The notes: generated from the letters alone by a model not told the origin. Shown: positions 15,236 to 24,991, numbered from the stretch's first letter. The stretch: DNA of 64,000 nt from Peptococcaceae bacterium (GCA_023249405.1 JAHFCR010000012.1:1-64000), one strand, 5' to 3'. Made by a program: numbers and translations.

Positions 15236-15675
15236 ATGTTGAAGTATGCCTTGATTGCCGACATTCACGGAAATCACCTGGCTTTACAGGCCGTGCTAGA
15301 CGAAATCGGTAAGCGCGGTGTTGACGGAGTGTATTGCCTGGGGGACTTGGTGGGCTATGCCCCTTTTCCCAATGAGGCGATCTAGATCATCAACGGGGAG
15401 GGCATACCCACGGTGATGGGCAACTACGATGATGGGGCAGGCTTTGACCGCCTGGTGTGTGGCTGCGATTTCCCTGACGATGCGGTCAGGATCAACGGGG
15501 AGCAGTCCCTGTCCTGGACAAAATCTCATACCACGGCGCCAATAAGGAGTTTCTACGCAGCCTACCCAAAGAGATCCAGATCGAGGCGGGATATCACATG
15601 CTTCTGGTGCATGGCAGCCCTAGGGCACTGAATGAGTACATCCATAATAATTCTCGGATAGCCAAATCAAAATAA
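15236..15675 (+). pseudogene. Metallophosphoesterase (YfcE/MJ0936-like), broken
   Basis: The frame begins [20 protein letters not shown] with the metal-binding DxHGN motif, then [17 protein letters not shown]. An in-frame TAG stands at 15383-15385, after which GIPTVMGNYDD (the GNxD motif) continues in frame. Near 15520 the reading frame changes (KISYHGANKEFLRSLPKE, then MLLVHGSPRALNEYI) and it stops early at 15675, so the last metal-binding GHTH region is missing. One nonsense codon, one frameshift and a C-terminal loss make this a true pseudogene. It has an intact GGAGGGGAAAGGA ribosome-binding region. Confidence 0.85.
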
Positions 15676-15677
15676 GT

Positions 15678-16520
15678 TCATGCTCTCTGGACAATGATGC
15701 TCCCGATCGGTTGTCCGGTATCCCTGGCTATGGTAGGGCACTTTACCCGCAAGAGGAAAAAAATATTATAATGGGAGTTGCGCAGTGTCTCGTAGTTTTC
15801 TTGTCCCTTTGAGATGACGAGATCTGCCTGCTCAAAGGCATTTTTAAATTCTGAAGAGCACAGTTTCATCAGCGTGCCCGGGGTATCCGCCCCGGTACTG
15901 ATCACTCTCACCAGCCCGGTTAAACCGGCAAAAATTGCATCCTCCATCGTGGCGTCGTTGATTATGGGCCCGCTCTTGACGGCATAGGTGATCTTCTCTA
16001 AGGGAAGAAGTTCAACCAGCAATTTGTCAAAGATGATCTCTCCGGCATTGTCTCCGATATAAAGTATTTTCTTGGACTCTGCGATGGCATGATCAAATAT
16101 CTCAAGGTGATCGATGGCAAACGGCTTGGTCAGCACATCCTTGATTGCAGTGTGAACTGTCGCGCTATCACGGATGGCGAAATCGATTATGTTGCCGGCA
16201 ATCGCCAGCCTTACGGCCGTTTCCAGGGGATTAGGCGAGTTCAGAACCATTTGTTTTAGTTCTGGATACATCTCTTGCGCAAGTTGGTTGTACTCTATCT
16301 TCATTAAATTGTATGGATCGGGGCATTTCGTTTCCCTCTTGACGATATTGTGGGCCATATAGCCGAGCTGGGCTGGATACTGAGTCAGCGAGGTCCGGGA
16401 GAATGCGTCCAACAGGCTCCTGATAATGTTTTCCTGTATAGGTTCATCGGCCCCGGCCATGCGCGAGGCATCCAGAGCCTGTCTCAATAAGCAGGGAATG
16501 CAATCGAGAAAAGCATTCAT
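15678..16520 (-). CDS. DUF89-family protein (putative metal-dependent damage-control phosphatase)
   Basis: A 280-residue member of the DUF89/ARMT1-like family of the shorter prokaryotic type. It starts with MNAFLDCIPCLLRQAL, which has the conserved CxxC, and the metal/phosphate site is visible in ILYIGDNAGEIIFDKLL, followed by VISTGADTPGT and DLVISKGQENYETL. Family members hydrolyse phosphorylated or otherwise damaged metabolites, with Asp and Asn binding a divalent metal. It is transcribed convergently with the phosphoesterase pseudogene, 2 nt apart. Confidence 0.9.
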   Translation of the reverse strand: MNAFLDCIPCLLRQALDASRMAGADEPIQENIIRSLLDAFSRTSLTQYPAQLGYMAHNIVKRETKCPDPYNLMKIEYNQLAQEMYPELKQMVLNSPNPLETAVRLAIAGNIIDFAIRDSATVHTAIKDVLTKPFAIDHLEIFDHAIAESKKILYIGDNAGEIIFDKLLVELLPLEKITYAVKSGPIINDATMEDAIFAGLTGLVRVISTGADTPGTLMKLCSSEFKNAFEQADLVISKGQENYETLRNSHYNIFFLLRVKCPTIARDTGQPIGSIIVQRA

Positions 16521-16681
16521 TTCAAAACCTGCCCCTCTTTTTGCAGTTTATAAGGCTTTTGCAGGCAATTCCACCTTACTTAGAAACTTTGTTTTCAATT
16601 ATACTTCAAAATGTTTAGCCGCTGCTAAACATTTATAATATTGGCATATGTCGTTTGGGCCAGGACGAAAAGGAGGTGTTT

Positions 16682-17527
16682 ATGACACATTTCGGCGTAA
16701 CCGTTCTCATTGGCGCCCTGATCGGTTTTATGTCCGGCCTGTTCGGCATCGGGGGCAGCAGCATCAGCACTCCCATCTTGAGAATGCTTTTTGCGATTCC
16801 TGCTCTGATTGCCTTGGCGTCTCCACTGCCGGTGACAATTCCTACGGCAGTTGCAGGAAGCTACACTTACTGGCGCAAGGGCCTGGTCCGCAAGGAGATT
16901 GTGTTATGGACAGCGCTCGGAGGCGTGCCTGGTGTCGTCCTGGGCGCGCTGGGAACCAGAATAGTCGCTGTTCAATGGCTGATGATCTTGACGGGGCTTT
17001 TTGTTGTGATCTCGGGGATTCAACTGATACGCAAGGATAGCAGGTCATGCGTCGCCCATCCTAAAATAAAACAGTTTAATACAATGGCGTTGCTGATCGG
17101 TTTCGTTGTCGGTATTTTTTCGGGTCTGCTGGGAAATGGAGGCGGGCTTTTGCTGGTGCCCGCATTTATACTACTGCTTGGTCTAACGCCCTATGAAGCC
17201 ACCAGCAGTTCACTTGCCTGCGTCGCTTTCTACGCCCTGCCGGGAACGTTGGTGCACTGGCGGCTCGGCCATATCGACTGGATGTTGACGCTGGGTCTGA
17301 GCATCGGAGTCATCCCTGCCAGCTACCTGGGTTCAAAGGTGGGATTGATGGTCTGCGAGCAGAGGATCAAGACTGCTTTCGGGTATTTCCTGACAGCCTT
17401 TGGCGCCGATTTTATTTTTACCCAGTTGGGGTGGTGGCCTCCGCTCATATCGGATGTTGTACTCCTGGCAGCGGTTGCTGCCGCCATAGGCTGGGTGGCC
17501 CTCGGAGCGCGGGCAGGGAAAAGGTGA
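16682..17527 (+). CDS. TauE/SafE-family membrane transporter
   Basis: A 281-residue protein with about eight hydrophobic segments and the two repeats typical of the family: GALIGFMSGLFGIGGSSIST near the start, and GFVVGIFSGLLGNGGGLLLV in the second half. TauE/SafE proteins export sulfite, sulfoacetate or other organosulfur anions; the substrate here is unknown. The ATG at 16682 has AAGGAGG 5 nt upstream. The longer frame from 16655 has no such site. Confidence 0.9.
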   Translation: MTHFGVTVLIGALIGFMSGLFGIGGSSISTPILRMLFAIPALIALASPLPVTIPTAVAGSYTYWRKGLVRKEIVLWTALGGVPGVVLGALGTRIVAVQWLMILTGLFVVISGIQLIRKDSRSCVAHPKIKQFNTMALLIGFVVGIFSGLLGNGGGLLLVPAFILLLGLTPYEATSSSLACVAFYALPGTLVHWRLGHIDWMLTLGLSIGVIPASYLGSKVGLMVCEQRIKTAFGYFLTAFGADFIFTQLGWWPPLISDVVLLAAVAAAIGWVALGARAGKR

Positions 17528-17604
17528 GAATCCGTGCCGAGAGACACGAGCCGGGAGTTTGACTGAAATAGCTGAAGGGCACTGGTATAAGCAAGCTATC
17601 CGCT

Positions 17605-19401
17605 ATGTTATATGTTGTCTTCAAAAGGGGAAGATTGGAGGAAGAGGATGGGATTCGGGCTGGGGCGGAAATAGCTTACAAAATATGCTGTTCATTCTGG
17701 AAAGGGGTCGCCGCCATAGCATTGGGAAACAGGGGACTTATCTCCCGCTACCATCACTGGCAACGCTACCGGCAGATCATCAATGTGCTGATCAGGAATG
17801 GATTCAGCTTTATTATCAATAAGCTGGATCTGCCAGGGATTCCGTTATACAGCCGGTTGGCAAGACACGAGATGCCGGAGGAAGAAGAGCTGATGAGCCT
17901 GCCGCGGCGAATTGTCCAGGTGCTGAGGGAATTGGGGCCCAGCTTTATCAAGCTGGGCCAGCTGCTGAGCACCAGGGCCGACATTTTCCCCGAAGCCTAC
18001 CTGCAGGAATTTGCGAAGCTCCAGGATAACGTGCCTCCCATCCCTTTTGCGGACGTGGAGGCCTTGTTCTGTGCAGAGCAGGGAATTACTCTTGCCGATC
18101 TGTTTGAATCATTCAATCAGGAGGCGATAGCATCGGCCTCCATCGGGCAGGTGCATCAGGCCAGGCTGAAGAATGGCCAGGAAGTGGTGGTGAAGGTGCA
18201 GAGGCCGGGGATCGAGCGCCTGATCAGGTTAGACCTGGAAATATTGCACGATGTCGGTGGACTGATCGAAAAAAGAACCTCGCTGGGGGAGATCTACAAA
18301 ATCACCGAGATGGTTGAAGAGATAGGAGCCTCTCTGCTGGAGGAACTAGATTTTACCCTGGAGGGACGCAATGCAGAGATCATCCGGAAAAACTTTTTAG
18401 ATGACGAACGAATATGCGTTCCAGAGGTTTACTGGGATTATACTACCAAGCACTTCCTGGTGATGGAGTATGTGCACGGATTCAAGATCGCCAACCGCCA
18501 GGAACTGATCAGGGCGGGGTTTGATCCCCTGGCGATCGCCAAAACCCTGGCCGATCTTCTGATCAAGCAGATCTACCTGGACGGCTTCTTTCACAGCGAC
18601 CCCCACCCCGGGAACCTGGCCGTACTGCCGGGAAACAGGGTGGTGTTTATGGATTTCGGCCAGGTAGGGCGGATCGATGAGGAGCTGCGCGATCGGATCA
18701 CCGATCTGCTGCTAGCCCTGGTACGTCATGACGTGGAGGGTATTGTTGCCGTTTTGCTGCAGATCGGCAACCCCAGGGGCCACACCAATATCAAGCGTAT
18801 GAAGTTGGATATCAGCAGGCTGGAGCGGAAATATTACGGCCTGCCATTCAAGGAGATCAGCGTCGGAACATCCGTGCAGGAATTGATGGATGTGGCCATG
18901 CGCTATAGCATCCAAGTGCCGCCTGATTTCTTTATGGCCGCCAAGGCCATGATCACCCTTGAAGGAGTGATCCGGAACCTGGCGCCGGAGATGAGCCTGG
19001 TGGAGATTGCCGAGCCTTTTGCCAAACAGATTATCTGGCGCCGCTTTGACCCGAGGCGTTTGCAGAAGCGGTTCTGGGGGCGGATCAAAAGCCAGGCGGC
19101 AACATTGTCGAGATTGCCGGACCTGGCGGTGGAGGTGGCCGATAAGATCAATCGCGGGCAGATCTGCCTGGAAATAGAGCACCGCAACCTGCCTATGGCA
19201 ACCAGTCAACTGCGCGCAACGATCAACAAGTTGTCCCTGAGCATTATCTTTTCCAGCCTGTTAATCACGGGAGCTTTTTTATTAAGCCTGCAAAAAGCCC
19301 CTTTTTTGCTGAACACCAGTTTCTCTGAAATTATCTTTGGGCTGGCCTTTCTTTTTTCTATTCTGCTGATCCTGGTGATTCTTTTCTGGCCGCGCCATTA
19401 G
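17605..19401 (+). CDS. ABC1/AarF/UbiB-family atypical kinase
   Basis: A protein of up to 598 residues. The core shows the family motifs LGPSFIKLGQLLSTRADIFP (the KxGQ motif), ASASIGQVHQARLKNGQEVV (Ala-rich loop), VVKVQRPG, FHSDPHPGNLAV and VFMDFGQVGRI. Two hydrophobic segments close the C-terminus (LSLSIIFSSLLITGAFLL and IIFGLAFLFSILLILVIL), so it is membrane-anchored. UbiB-type proteins support quinone or lipid metabolism as ATPases or kinases. The start is uncertain: the ATG at 17605 has no Shine-Dalgarno sequence, and a TTG at 17722 begins near the first conserved residues. Confidence 0.88.
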   Translation: MLYVVFKRGRLEEEDGIRAGAEIAYKICCSFWKGVAAIALGNRGLISRYHHWQRYRQIINVLIRNGFSFIINKLDLPGIPLYSRLARHEMPEEEELMSLPRRIVQVLRELGPSFIKLGQLLSTRADIFPEAYLQEFAKLQDNVPPIPFADVEALFCAEQGITLADLFESFNQEAIASASIGQVHQARLKNGQEVVVKVQRPGIERLIRLDLEILHDVGGLIEKRTSLGEIYKITEMVEEIGASLLEELDFTLEGRNAEIIRKNFLDDERICVPEVYWDYTTKHFLVMEYVHGFKIANRQELIRAGFDPLAIAKTLADLLIKQIYLDGFFHSDPHPGNLAVLPGNRVVFMDFGQVGRIDEELRDRITDLLLALVRHDVEGIVAVLLQIGNPRGHTNIKRMKLDISRLERKYYGLPFKEISVGTSVQELMDVAMRYSIQVPPDFFMAAKAMITLEGVIRNLAPEMSLVEIAEPFAKQIIWRRFDPRRLQKRFWGRIKSQAATLSRLPDLAVEVADKINRGQICLEIEHRNLPMATSQLRATINKLSLSIIFSSLLITGAFLLSLQKAPFLLNTSFSEIIFGLAFLFSILLILVILFWPRH

Positions 19402-19654
19402 CAACCATTCTTTCACTTTCCTGTTTGTTCCCTATTTAGAAACAAAAATATTGGGGCCTAATGCAGGAATTATTCTGCTGGTGTAGAAATCACAGGTTGT
19501 TATAGTTGACATATAAGTTTGAGGAGCAAAAGTTTAAAATTATCGTATTGTGGAAGAGGATTTGATGAGCAATTGTAGAACATATTTATAAGACGGCCTT
19601 ATGGGGCAGTTTAAGTGTGTGTAAAAATGGAATCCGGTCTAAAGGAGGAGTTTC

Positions 19655-19738
19655 TTGAGTAAAATCAAAGCGAACAAAGAGAGTCCCGATCCACTGAGAT
19701 GTCAGGTAGAGTGCCTGGTTCCAAGCAAGTCACTTTAG
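19655..19738 (+). CDS. 27-residue ORF leading the acs operon
   Basis: A TTG start preceded by a near-consensus AAAGGAGG at 6-nt spacing opens a 27-codon frame (SKIKANKESPDPLRCQVECL and four more residues after it) that ends with TAG 16 nt before the GTG of cooC. It contains a CxxxC pair. The excellent ribosome-binding site and the position at the head of the CODH/ACS operon make translation likely. It could be a leader peptide or a tiny accessory protein. No family is recognised. Confidence 0.55.
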   Translation: MSKIKANKESPDPLRCQVECLVPSKSL

Positions 19739-19754
19739 GCGGGGGAGTGTTATT

Positions 19755-20537
19755 GTGAAAATCGCCATCACTGGAAAGGGTGGGGTTGGCAAGACCACTC
19801 TTGCAGCTGGATTAGCGAAGCTATTTGCAGAACGCGGATATACAGTATACGCAGTTGACGCGGACCCCGATATCAGCCTCGGTACTACTCTGGGCGTACC
19901 CGAGGAACAGCTTGCGGCCCAGCCGCCAATGTTGGAAATGAAAGAGTTGATCAGCGAGCGGACCGGGGGCGGCGGTCTGGTTTACATTCTTAACCCCGAG
20001 GTTGATGACATCCTGGAAGGGTTTGCGATCAACATCGGTAACATAAAGCTGCTGCGCATGGGTGCTGTCAAGCGTGCGAGCAGCAATTGCTATTGTCCTG
20101 AAAATGCATTTCTCAACGCTGCCATCAATTCTCTTCTCCTTGGGAATCGCGATATCGTAATCTTAGATATGGGCGCAGGAATCGAACAGTTGACGCGCGG
20201 CACGGCCCGGGGCGTTGACATGTTGCTGATCGTCACCGAACCCACCCGGGTGAGCGTGGGCACCGCACATGTGATTAAAAAGCTGGCTGGGGAACTGGAA
20301 GTGCCCAGGGTTAAGGTGATCGGCAATAAGGTTCGTAGCGCCAAAGAAAAAGAGTTTTTAAACACATCTTTCGAACCGGGTGAACTGCTAGGATTCCTGG
20401 AGTTTGACGAAACACTGTGGGAAAGAGCCATGATGGAGGATCCCCAAGGCTTGGAAGAGGTTTTATTAAAATCAGTCAGCAAGGTCTTCGATCAGATTTT
20501 ACGGGAGGTAGGTGAGGCAAAGAGTCCAACAAGGTAA
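19755..20537 (+). CDS. cooC: CO dehydrogenase nickel-insertion ATPase CooC
   Basis: A 260-residue MinD/ParA-type ATPase. It has the deviant Walker A GKGGVGKTT at residues 8-16, a switch I VDADPD, and the CooC-specific CYC motif at Cys112 and Cys114 (SSNCYCPENAF), which binds Ni or Zn at the dimer interface. CooC loads Ni into the C-cluster of CODH. The GTG start at 19755 gives the standard N-terminus MKIAITGKGG. It is the first long gene of the operon and is followed after 107 nt by acsA, its presumed client. Confidence 0.95.
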   Translation: MKIAITGKGGVGKTTLAAGLAKLFAERGYTVYAVDADPDISLGTTLGVPEEQLAAQPPMLEMKELISERTGGGGLVYILNPEVDDILEGFAINIGNIKLLRMGAVKRASSNCYCPENAFLNAAINSLLLGNRDIVILDMGAGIEQLTRGTARGVDMLLIVTEPTRVSVGTAHVIKKLAGELEVPRVKVIGNKVRSAKEKEFLNTSFEPGELLGFLEFDETLWERAMMEDPQGLEEVLLKSVSKVFDQILREVGEAKSPTR

Positions 20538-20644
20538 TTCGATGCTTCCTTAGAACGGGCAGTGCCGTGAACGGCAAATCAACACCCCGGCAGCAAGGAA
20601 GCAGGTTTATGCTGTAAATCTTTAATAAAAGGGAGGTTAAATGT

Positions 20645-22687
20645 ATGCCGAGATTTAGTGATACTTCTCTTCAGAACTCCAAGCCGTCGGTAGCGCGCAA
20701 AGATAGAATCAAAGACGCCAAGAACGTCAAGCGCACCATCGACCCGGCAATTCTGGAAATGCTCGATGTGGCCAAGGAAAAGAACATCATCACCACCTTC
20801 GACCGCTGGGTTGCGCAACAACCGCAGTGCGCCTTTGGATCAACGGGCATCTGTTGCCGGATCTGTTTCCAGGGCCCCTGCCGCATCAAAGCCGAGGAAG
20901 GCCCGGGCAGCATGGGCATCTGCGGCGCCAAGGATTACACCATCGTCGCCCGTAACGCCATCAGGATGATGGCCGGCGGCGCTTCCGCCCACTCCGACCA
21001 CGGGCGGCACATCGCTCACGTGCTGCACGCAGCAGCCGAGGGGCACGCCCCAGACTACAAAGTTACCGACCCGGATAAGCTTCAGCGTGTTGCCAAGCGC
21101 ATCGGCCTAAGCGTGGATGGCAAGTCTGTCAACGAACTGGCCAAGGAAGTCGCCGAGGTCGCCCTGGAGGATTTCGGTAAACAGGACGATTCGCCGACCA
21201 CCTTCCTGTGGTCCAGCGCCATCGAGGCACGCAAGCAGAAATGGATGGAGATAGATGTCGTTCCGACCGCCATCGACCGCGCCGTGGTCGAGGTCATGCA
21301 CCGCACCCATATCGGCGTGGACGCCGACCCGGTCAACCTGATCTTCGGCGGCCTCAAGGCTGCGCTAGCCGACCAGACCGGCATGCAACTGGCCACCGAC
21401 CTGTCCGACATCCTGTTCGGCACCCCGAAGCCGGTTTTGAGCGAGGCCAACATGGGCGTGCTTGATGCAGATAAAGTAAATATCATCGTCCACGGCCACA
21501 ACCCGCTGCTCAGCCAGATGGTGGTCTATGCCAGCAAGGAGCAGGACATCCTGGACGAGGTCAAGGCGGCAGGCGGCAAGGGCATCGTCATCGCCGGCAT
21601 CTGCTGCACCGGCAACGAAGTCCTGATGCGGTCCGGCATCCCCATCGCCAACAACTACATGGGCGCCGAGCTGGTCATCGCCACCGGGGCCGTCGATGTG
21701 ATGGTGGTTGACGTCCAATGCATCATGCCCGGCCTGCGCAACGCCGCCGAGTGCTTCAACACCAAGCTGGTTACCACCATGCCGATCTCCAAGATCCCCG
21801 GCTCCTACCACTTCGCCTTTGACGACACCAGGGCGATGGAGAGCGCCAAAGCCGTTATCCGGCTAGCCATCGAGACCTTCAAGGTTCGCAAGGCCAGTGG
21901 GGCGCCGGTGCAGATTCCCCAGTATAAGAGTAAGACCATGGCCGGCTTCAGCCTGGAGGCCATGATGGACCTGTTTGCCGCCATCAACCCGGAAAAGCCG
22001 ATCAAAGTCCTGACGGATGCCATCGAGAGCGGCGAGCTTGCCGGCGTCTGCCTGCTGGCTGGCTGCAACAACCTGGCGGTCGTCCATGACCAGCTACACA
22101 CCGAGGTGATCAAGGGTCTGGCTGCCAAGAACGTGTTCCTGGTCGGCACCGGCTGTGTGATGCAGGCCGCCGCCAAGTTCGGCATGTTAACCTACGATGC
22201 CGTGGAGCAGTATGCCGGCCCCGGCCTGAAGGCTTTCATCGACCGGCTCTACGAGGCCAACAAGGACAAACTGCCCGGCAAGCTGCCGCTGGCCTTCCAC
22301 ATGGGCTCCTGCGTGGATAACAGTCGCGCTGCCAACATGTGGATGGCGATGGCTGAGGAGATGGGTGTGGATGTACCGAAGGTGCCGTTCGTCGCCAGCG
22401 CCCCGGAGGGCATGAGCGAGAAAGCAGTTTCCATCGGTACCTGGGTGATCCTCAACGGTATTCCGACCCATGTCGGTCCATTCCCACCACTGGAGGGCAG
22501 CAGCCTGGTCTGGAGCGTGGTCACCTGCATCGCCCACGACGTCTTCGGCGGCAACTTCATCTTCGAAACGGACGCCAAGGTCGCCGTCGACAAGCTGGTG
22601 GCTGCCTTGGACTACCGCACTTGGAAGCTCGGCATCCATAAGAAGGTCGCCGCAGAGTACGAGACCGAGCTAGCTGGGGTCTTTTAA
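20645..22687 (+). CDS. acsA: CO dehydrogenase catalytic subunit (CODH of CODH/ACS)
   Basis: A 680-residue CooS/AcsA protein that interconverts CO and CO2 and supplies CO to acetyl-CoA synthase. The N-terminal cysteine cluster region for B and D clusters is intact (STGICCRICFQGPCRI and GICGAKDY). C-cluster ligand motifs are all present: VHGHNPLLS, GICCTGNEV, VDVQCIMP, LLAGCNN, GTGCVMQ and MGSCVDNSRA. The N-terminal extension before FDRW and the immediate acsB partner mark it as the ACS-associated form. GGGAGG lies upstream of the ATG. The codon use looks more GC-rich and regular than in the flanking genes, as expected of a highly expressed gene. Confidence 0.97.
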   Translation: MPRFSDTSLQNSKPSVARKDRIKDAKNVKRTIDPAILEMLDVAKEKNIITTFDRWVAQQPQCAFGSTGICCRICFQGPCRIKAEEGPGSMGICGAKDYTIVARNAIRMMAGGASAHSDHGRHIAHVLHAAAEGHAPDYKVTDPDKLQRVAKRIGLSVDGKSVNELAKEVAEVALEDFGKQDDSPTTFLWSSAIEARKQKWMEIDVVPTAIDRAVVEVMHRTHIGVDADPVNLIFGGLKAALADQTGMQLATDLSDILFGTPKPVLSEANMGVLDADKVNIIVHGHNPLLSQMVVYASKEQDILDEVKAAGGKGIVIAGICCTGNEVLMRSGIPIANNYMGAELVIATGAVDVMVVDVQCIMPGLRNAAECFNTKLVTTMPISKIPGSYHFAFDDTRAMESAKAVIRLAIETFKVRKASGAPVQIPQYKSKTMAGFSLEAMMDLFAAINPEKPIKVLTDAIESGELAGVCLLAGCNNLAVVHDQLHTEVIKGLAAKNVFLVGTGCVMQAAAKFGMLTYDAVEQYAGPGLKAFIDRLYEANKDKLPGKLPLAFHMGSCVDNSRAANMWMAMAEEMGVDVPKVPFVASAPEGMSEKAVSIGTWVILNGIPTHVGPFPPLEGSSLVWSVVTCIAHDVFGGNFIFETDAKVAVDKLVAALDYRTWKLGIHKKVAAEYETELAGVF

Positions 22688-22716
22688 TTAAGAACTAAAG
22701 GAAAGGGGGAAAAAGC

Positions 22717-24933
22717 ATGTCCACAGCATGGCGCGTAGACAGAGAGAAATTTGAAGATATTTACGCAGGTTCGATCGAACCGGGCAAGGAACCGAAAAAG
22801 CTATTCAGGCAAGGCTATGAGGGAACGATCGTAGCCCTCAGCTACGCTGAAATATTGCTCAACAAGGCGATCAAGGTGTACGGCCCCGATCACAAAGTGC
22901 AATACCCGGAAACCGCCTACTTCGTACCGGCCATCCGGGCTCTGGGCGGATACGAGATCAGCAAGCTGGGCGATATGGTGCCGCTGTTGAACGAGAAGCG
23001 CAACCAGGTCCACCAGCAGGCTACCCTTGAGAACGCGATGCTCTGGGGCGAGGCGGTCATCTATGCAGCCGAGATCATCGAGGCTGTCAGATGGTCAACC
23101 GGCAAAACCGAGAAGCTGCCCAAGCCCTGGATCGGGTTCATACCTGACATGTACGTCCGCAAGTGGGGCATCAAACACGTGGACTGGACGATCCCGGGTG
23201 AATTCGTGATCTTGGGCCGTTTCCGGACCTCGGACGATGCCTTCCGGATCGTCAACAAGCTCGTGCAGAAGGGCTTCATGATCTTCCTGGTGGACGAAGT
23301 GATCGAACAGTTGATGGAGAAGGGCTACAAGTTCGACATCGATGCCTGGCCTGTATACTGCCTCGGCAACTTCACCCAGGTGATCCATGCCGCCAACTAC
23401 GCCCTCCGGGCATCCCTGATGTTCCCCGGCATTGCGCCGGGCAACACCTTCATGCACCGGAACTACCAGCGTGACCGCATCCTGGTGGTCTGTCTGCTGG
23501 TAGGCGAAAGGGATATCGTCAAGGTCGCCGCCTCCTTTGCTGTCATCTACCTGGGCTACCCGGTGATCGTCGACCAGCCACTGGCCGAGGATGAGACCTG
23601 GAAAGACTGGTACTTCTCAGTGCCTGATTACGACGAGGCGATCCAGATCGGCATCGAGGTCCGCGGTATCAAGATCACGGCCATTGAAGTCAATGTTCCG
23701 ATCAACCACGGCGCCGCCTTCGAGGGCGAATCGATCCGCAAGGCCGACATGTTCGTGGAGTTCGGCGGCGGTCGTTCCCCGGCCTACGAGCTGGTAAAGA
23801 TGGCAGATGCGGATGACGTGACCGACGGCAAGATCGAGATCATCGGTCCTGATGTCGACCAGATGGAAGAAGGCAAGGCCTATCCGATGGGCATCAAGCT
23901 CACGGTCTATGGCCGCAAGTTCCAGAGCGACTTCGAACCCGTGCTGGAACGCCGGGTCCACTACTTCATGAACTATGGCGAGGGCGTCTGGCATATGGGT
24001 CAGCGCGACCAGAACTGGATGCGCTTCAGCAAGGCCGCTATCGAGAAGGGCTTCAAACTGCATGATCTGGGCACCCTGTTCTATGCATACTACAAGAAGG
24101 AATACGCCGCCATCATCGACCGGCTGCAGGTAACCCTGACGACCGATGAGGCTGCGGTGCAAACAGGACTTGCTGAGGCCAAAGCAGCATACGAGAAGCG
24201 TGATGCCCGGCTGACGAGCCTGCGCGACGATGCGGTGGACGAATTTTACACCTGTACCCTCTGCCAGTCCTTCGCCCCGACCCACATCTGCTTTGTGGCG
24301 CCGGAGCGCACAGGGCTCTGCGGCGCCGTGAGCTGGCTGGATGCCAAGGCCTCCTATGAGATCGACCCGACCGGCGTCTGCCAGCCGGTGCCGATCACTA
24401 GTGAATACATTATCGATGAACACGTAGGAGAGTGGTCTTCCATCAACGAGACCGCTGCGGCCAGAACCCAGGGCAAGACCGAATCGGTCTGCATGTACAC
24501 CTGCCTGGACCGCCCGATGACCACCTGCGGTTGCTGCGAGTGCATCCTGGCCATGGTTCCGGAGCTGAATGGCTTCATGATCACCACCCGTGAAAGCAAA
24601 TCCATGACTCCGGTCGGCATGACCTTCTCCAGCTTAGCCGGCATGGTCGGCGGCGGCAACCAGACTCCGGGCTTCCTGGGCATGGGTCGCCTCTACCTGA
24701 TCAGCAAGAAGTTTCTACCGGCCGACGGTGGCCTTGGACGCATTATCTGGATGCCAAAGGAATTGAAGGATCAGCTGCGTGATCAACTCAATGAACGCGG
24801 CAAGGAAGAGGGCTTTGGCGACAACTTCGCCGACATGATCGCCGACGAGACCATCGGCATCACGGCGGACGAGATCCAGCCGTACCTGGAAGAAAAGGGA
24901 CATCCGGCGTTGACGATGGATCCCTTGATGTAA
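22717..24933 (+). CDS. acsB: Acetyl-CoA synthase (CO-methylating), ACS subunit
   Basis: A 738-residue full-length bacterial ACS. The A-cluster ligands are visible: Cys513, Cys516, Cys525 and Cys535 for the 4Fe-4S unit (YTCTLCQSF, THICFVAP, TGLCGAV) and the Cys604-Gly-Cys606 motif (TTCGCCE) for the distal Ni. The N-terminal domain that docks to CODH is present, unlike in the shorter archaeal form. It condenses CO from AcsA, a methyl group from the corrinoid protein, and CoA into acetyl-CoA. It begins 29 nt after acsA with GAAAGGGG upstream. Confidence 0.97.
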   Translation: MSTAWRVDREKFEDIYAGSIEPGKEPKKLFRQGYEGTIVALSYAEILLNKAIKVYGPDHKVQYPETAYFVPAIRALGGYEISKLGDMVPLLNEKRNQVHQQATLENAMLWGEAVIYAAEIIEAVRWSTGKTEKLPKPWIGFIPDMYVRKWGIKHVDWTIPGEFVILGRFRTSDDAFRIVNKLVQKGFMIFLVDEVIEQLMEKGYKFDIDAWPVYCLGNFTQVIHAANYALRASLMFPGIAPGNTFMHRNYQRDRILVVCLLVGERDIVKVAASFAVIYLGYPVIVDQPLAEDETWKDWYFSVPDYDEAIQIGIEVRGIKITAIEVNVPINHGAAFEGESIRKADMFVEFGGGRSPAYELVKMADADDVTDGKIEIIGPDVDQMEEGKAYPMGIKLTVYGRKFQSDFEPVLERRVHYFMNYGEGVWHMGQRDQNWMRFSKAAIEKGFKLHDLGTLFYAYYKKEYAAIIDRLQVTLTTDEAAVQTGLAEAKAAYEKRDARLTSLRDDAVDEFYTCTLCQSFAPTHICFVAPERTGLCGAVSWLDAKASYEIDPTGVCQPVPITSEYIIDEHVGEWSSINETAAARTQGKTESVCMYTCLDRPMTTCGCCECILAMVPELNGFMITTRESKSMTPVGMTFSSLAGMVGGGNQTPGFLGMGRLYLISKKFLPADGGLGRIIWMPKELKDQLRDQLNERGKEEGFGDNFADMIADETIGITADEIQPYLEEKGHPALTMDPLM

Positions 24934-24954
24934 CTTAAAAAGTACCCTAAAACA

Positions 24955-24991
24955 GGCGCCGCCTATCTTCAAGGCGAAAGAGGGCGGCGCC
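24955..24991 (+). promoter_or_regulatory. GC-rich hairpin between acsB and acsC
   Basis: GGCGCCGCC (24955-24963) pairs perfectly with GGCGGCGCC (24983-24991) across a 19-nt loop. No T-run follows, and acsC starts 48 nt later, so it is more likely an mRNA processing or stabilising element than a full terminator. Confidence 0.6.

Noticed and set aside
19506-19540. Sigma-A promoter for the cooC-acs operon (TTGACA at 19506)
   Set aside because: A perfect -35 box exists, but no -10 box stands at 16-18 bp; the nearest AT-rich hexamer is more than 20 bp away.
20090-24970. Many long open frames opposite or across acsA and acsB
   Set aside because: They are shadows of GC-rich, highly biased coding sequence on the plus strand, without start signals or family motifs.
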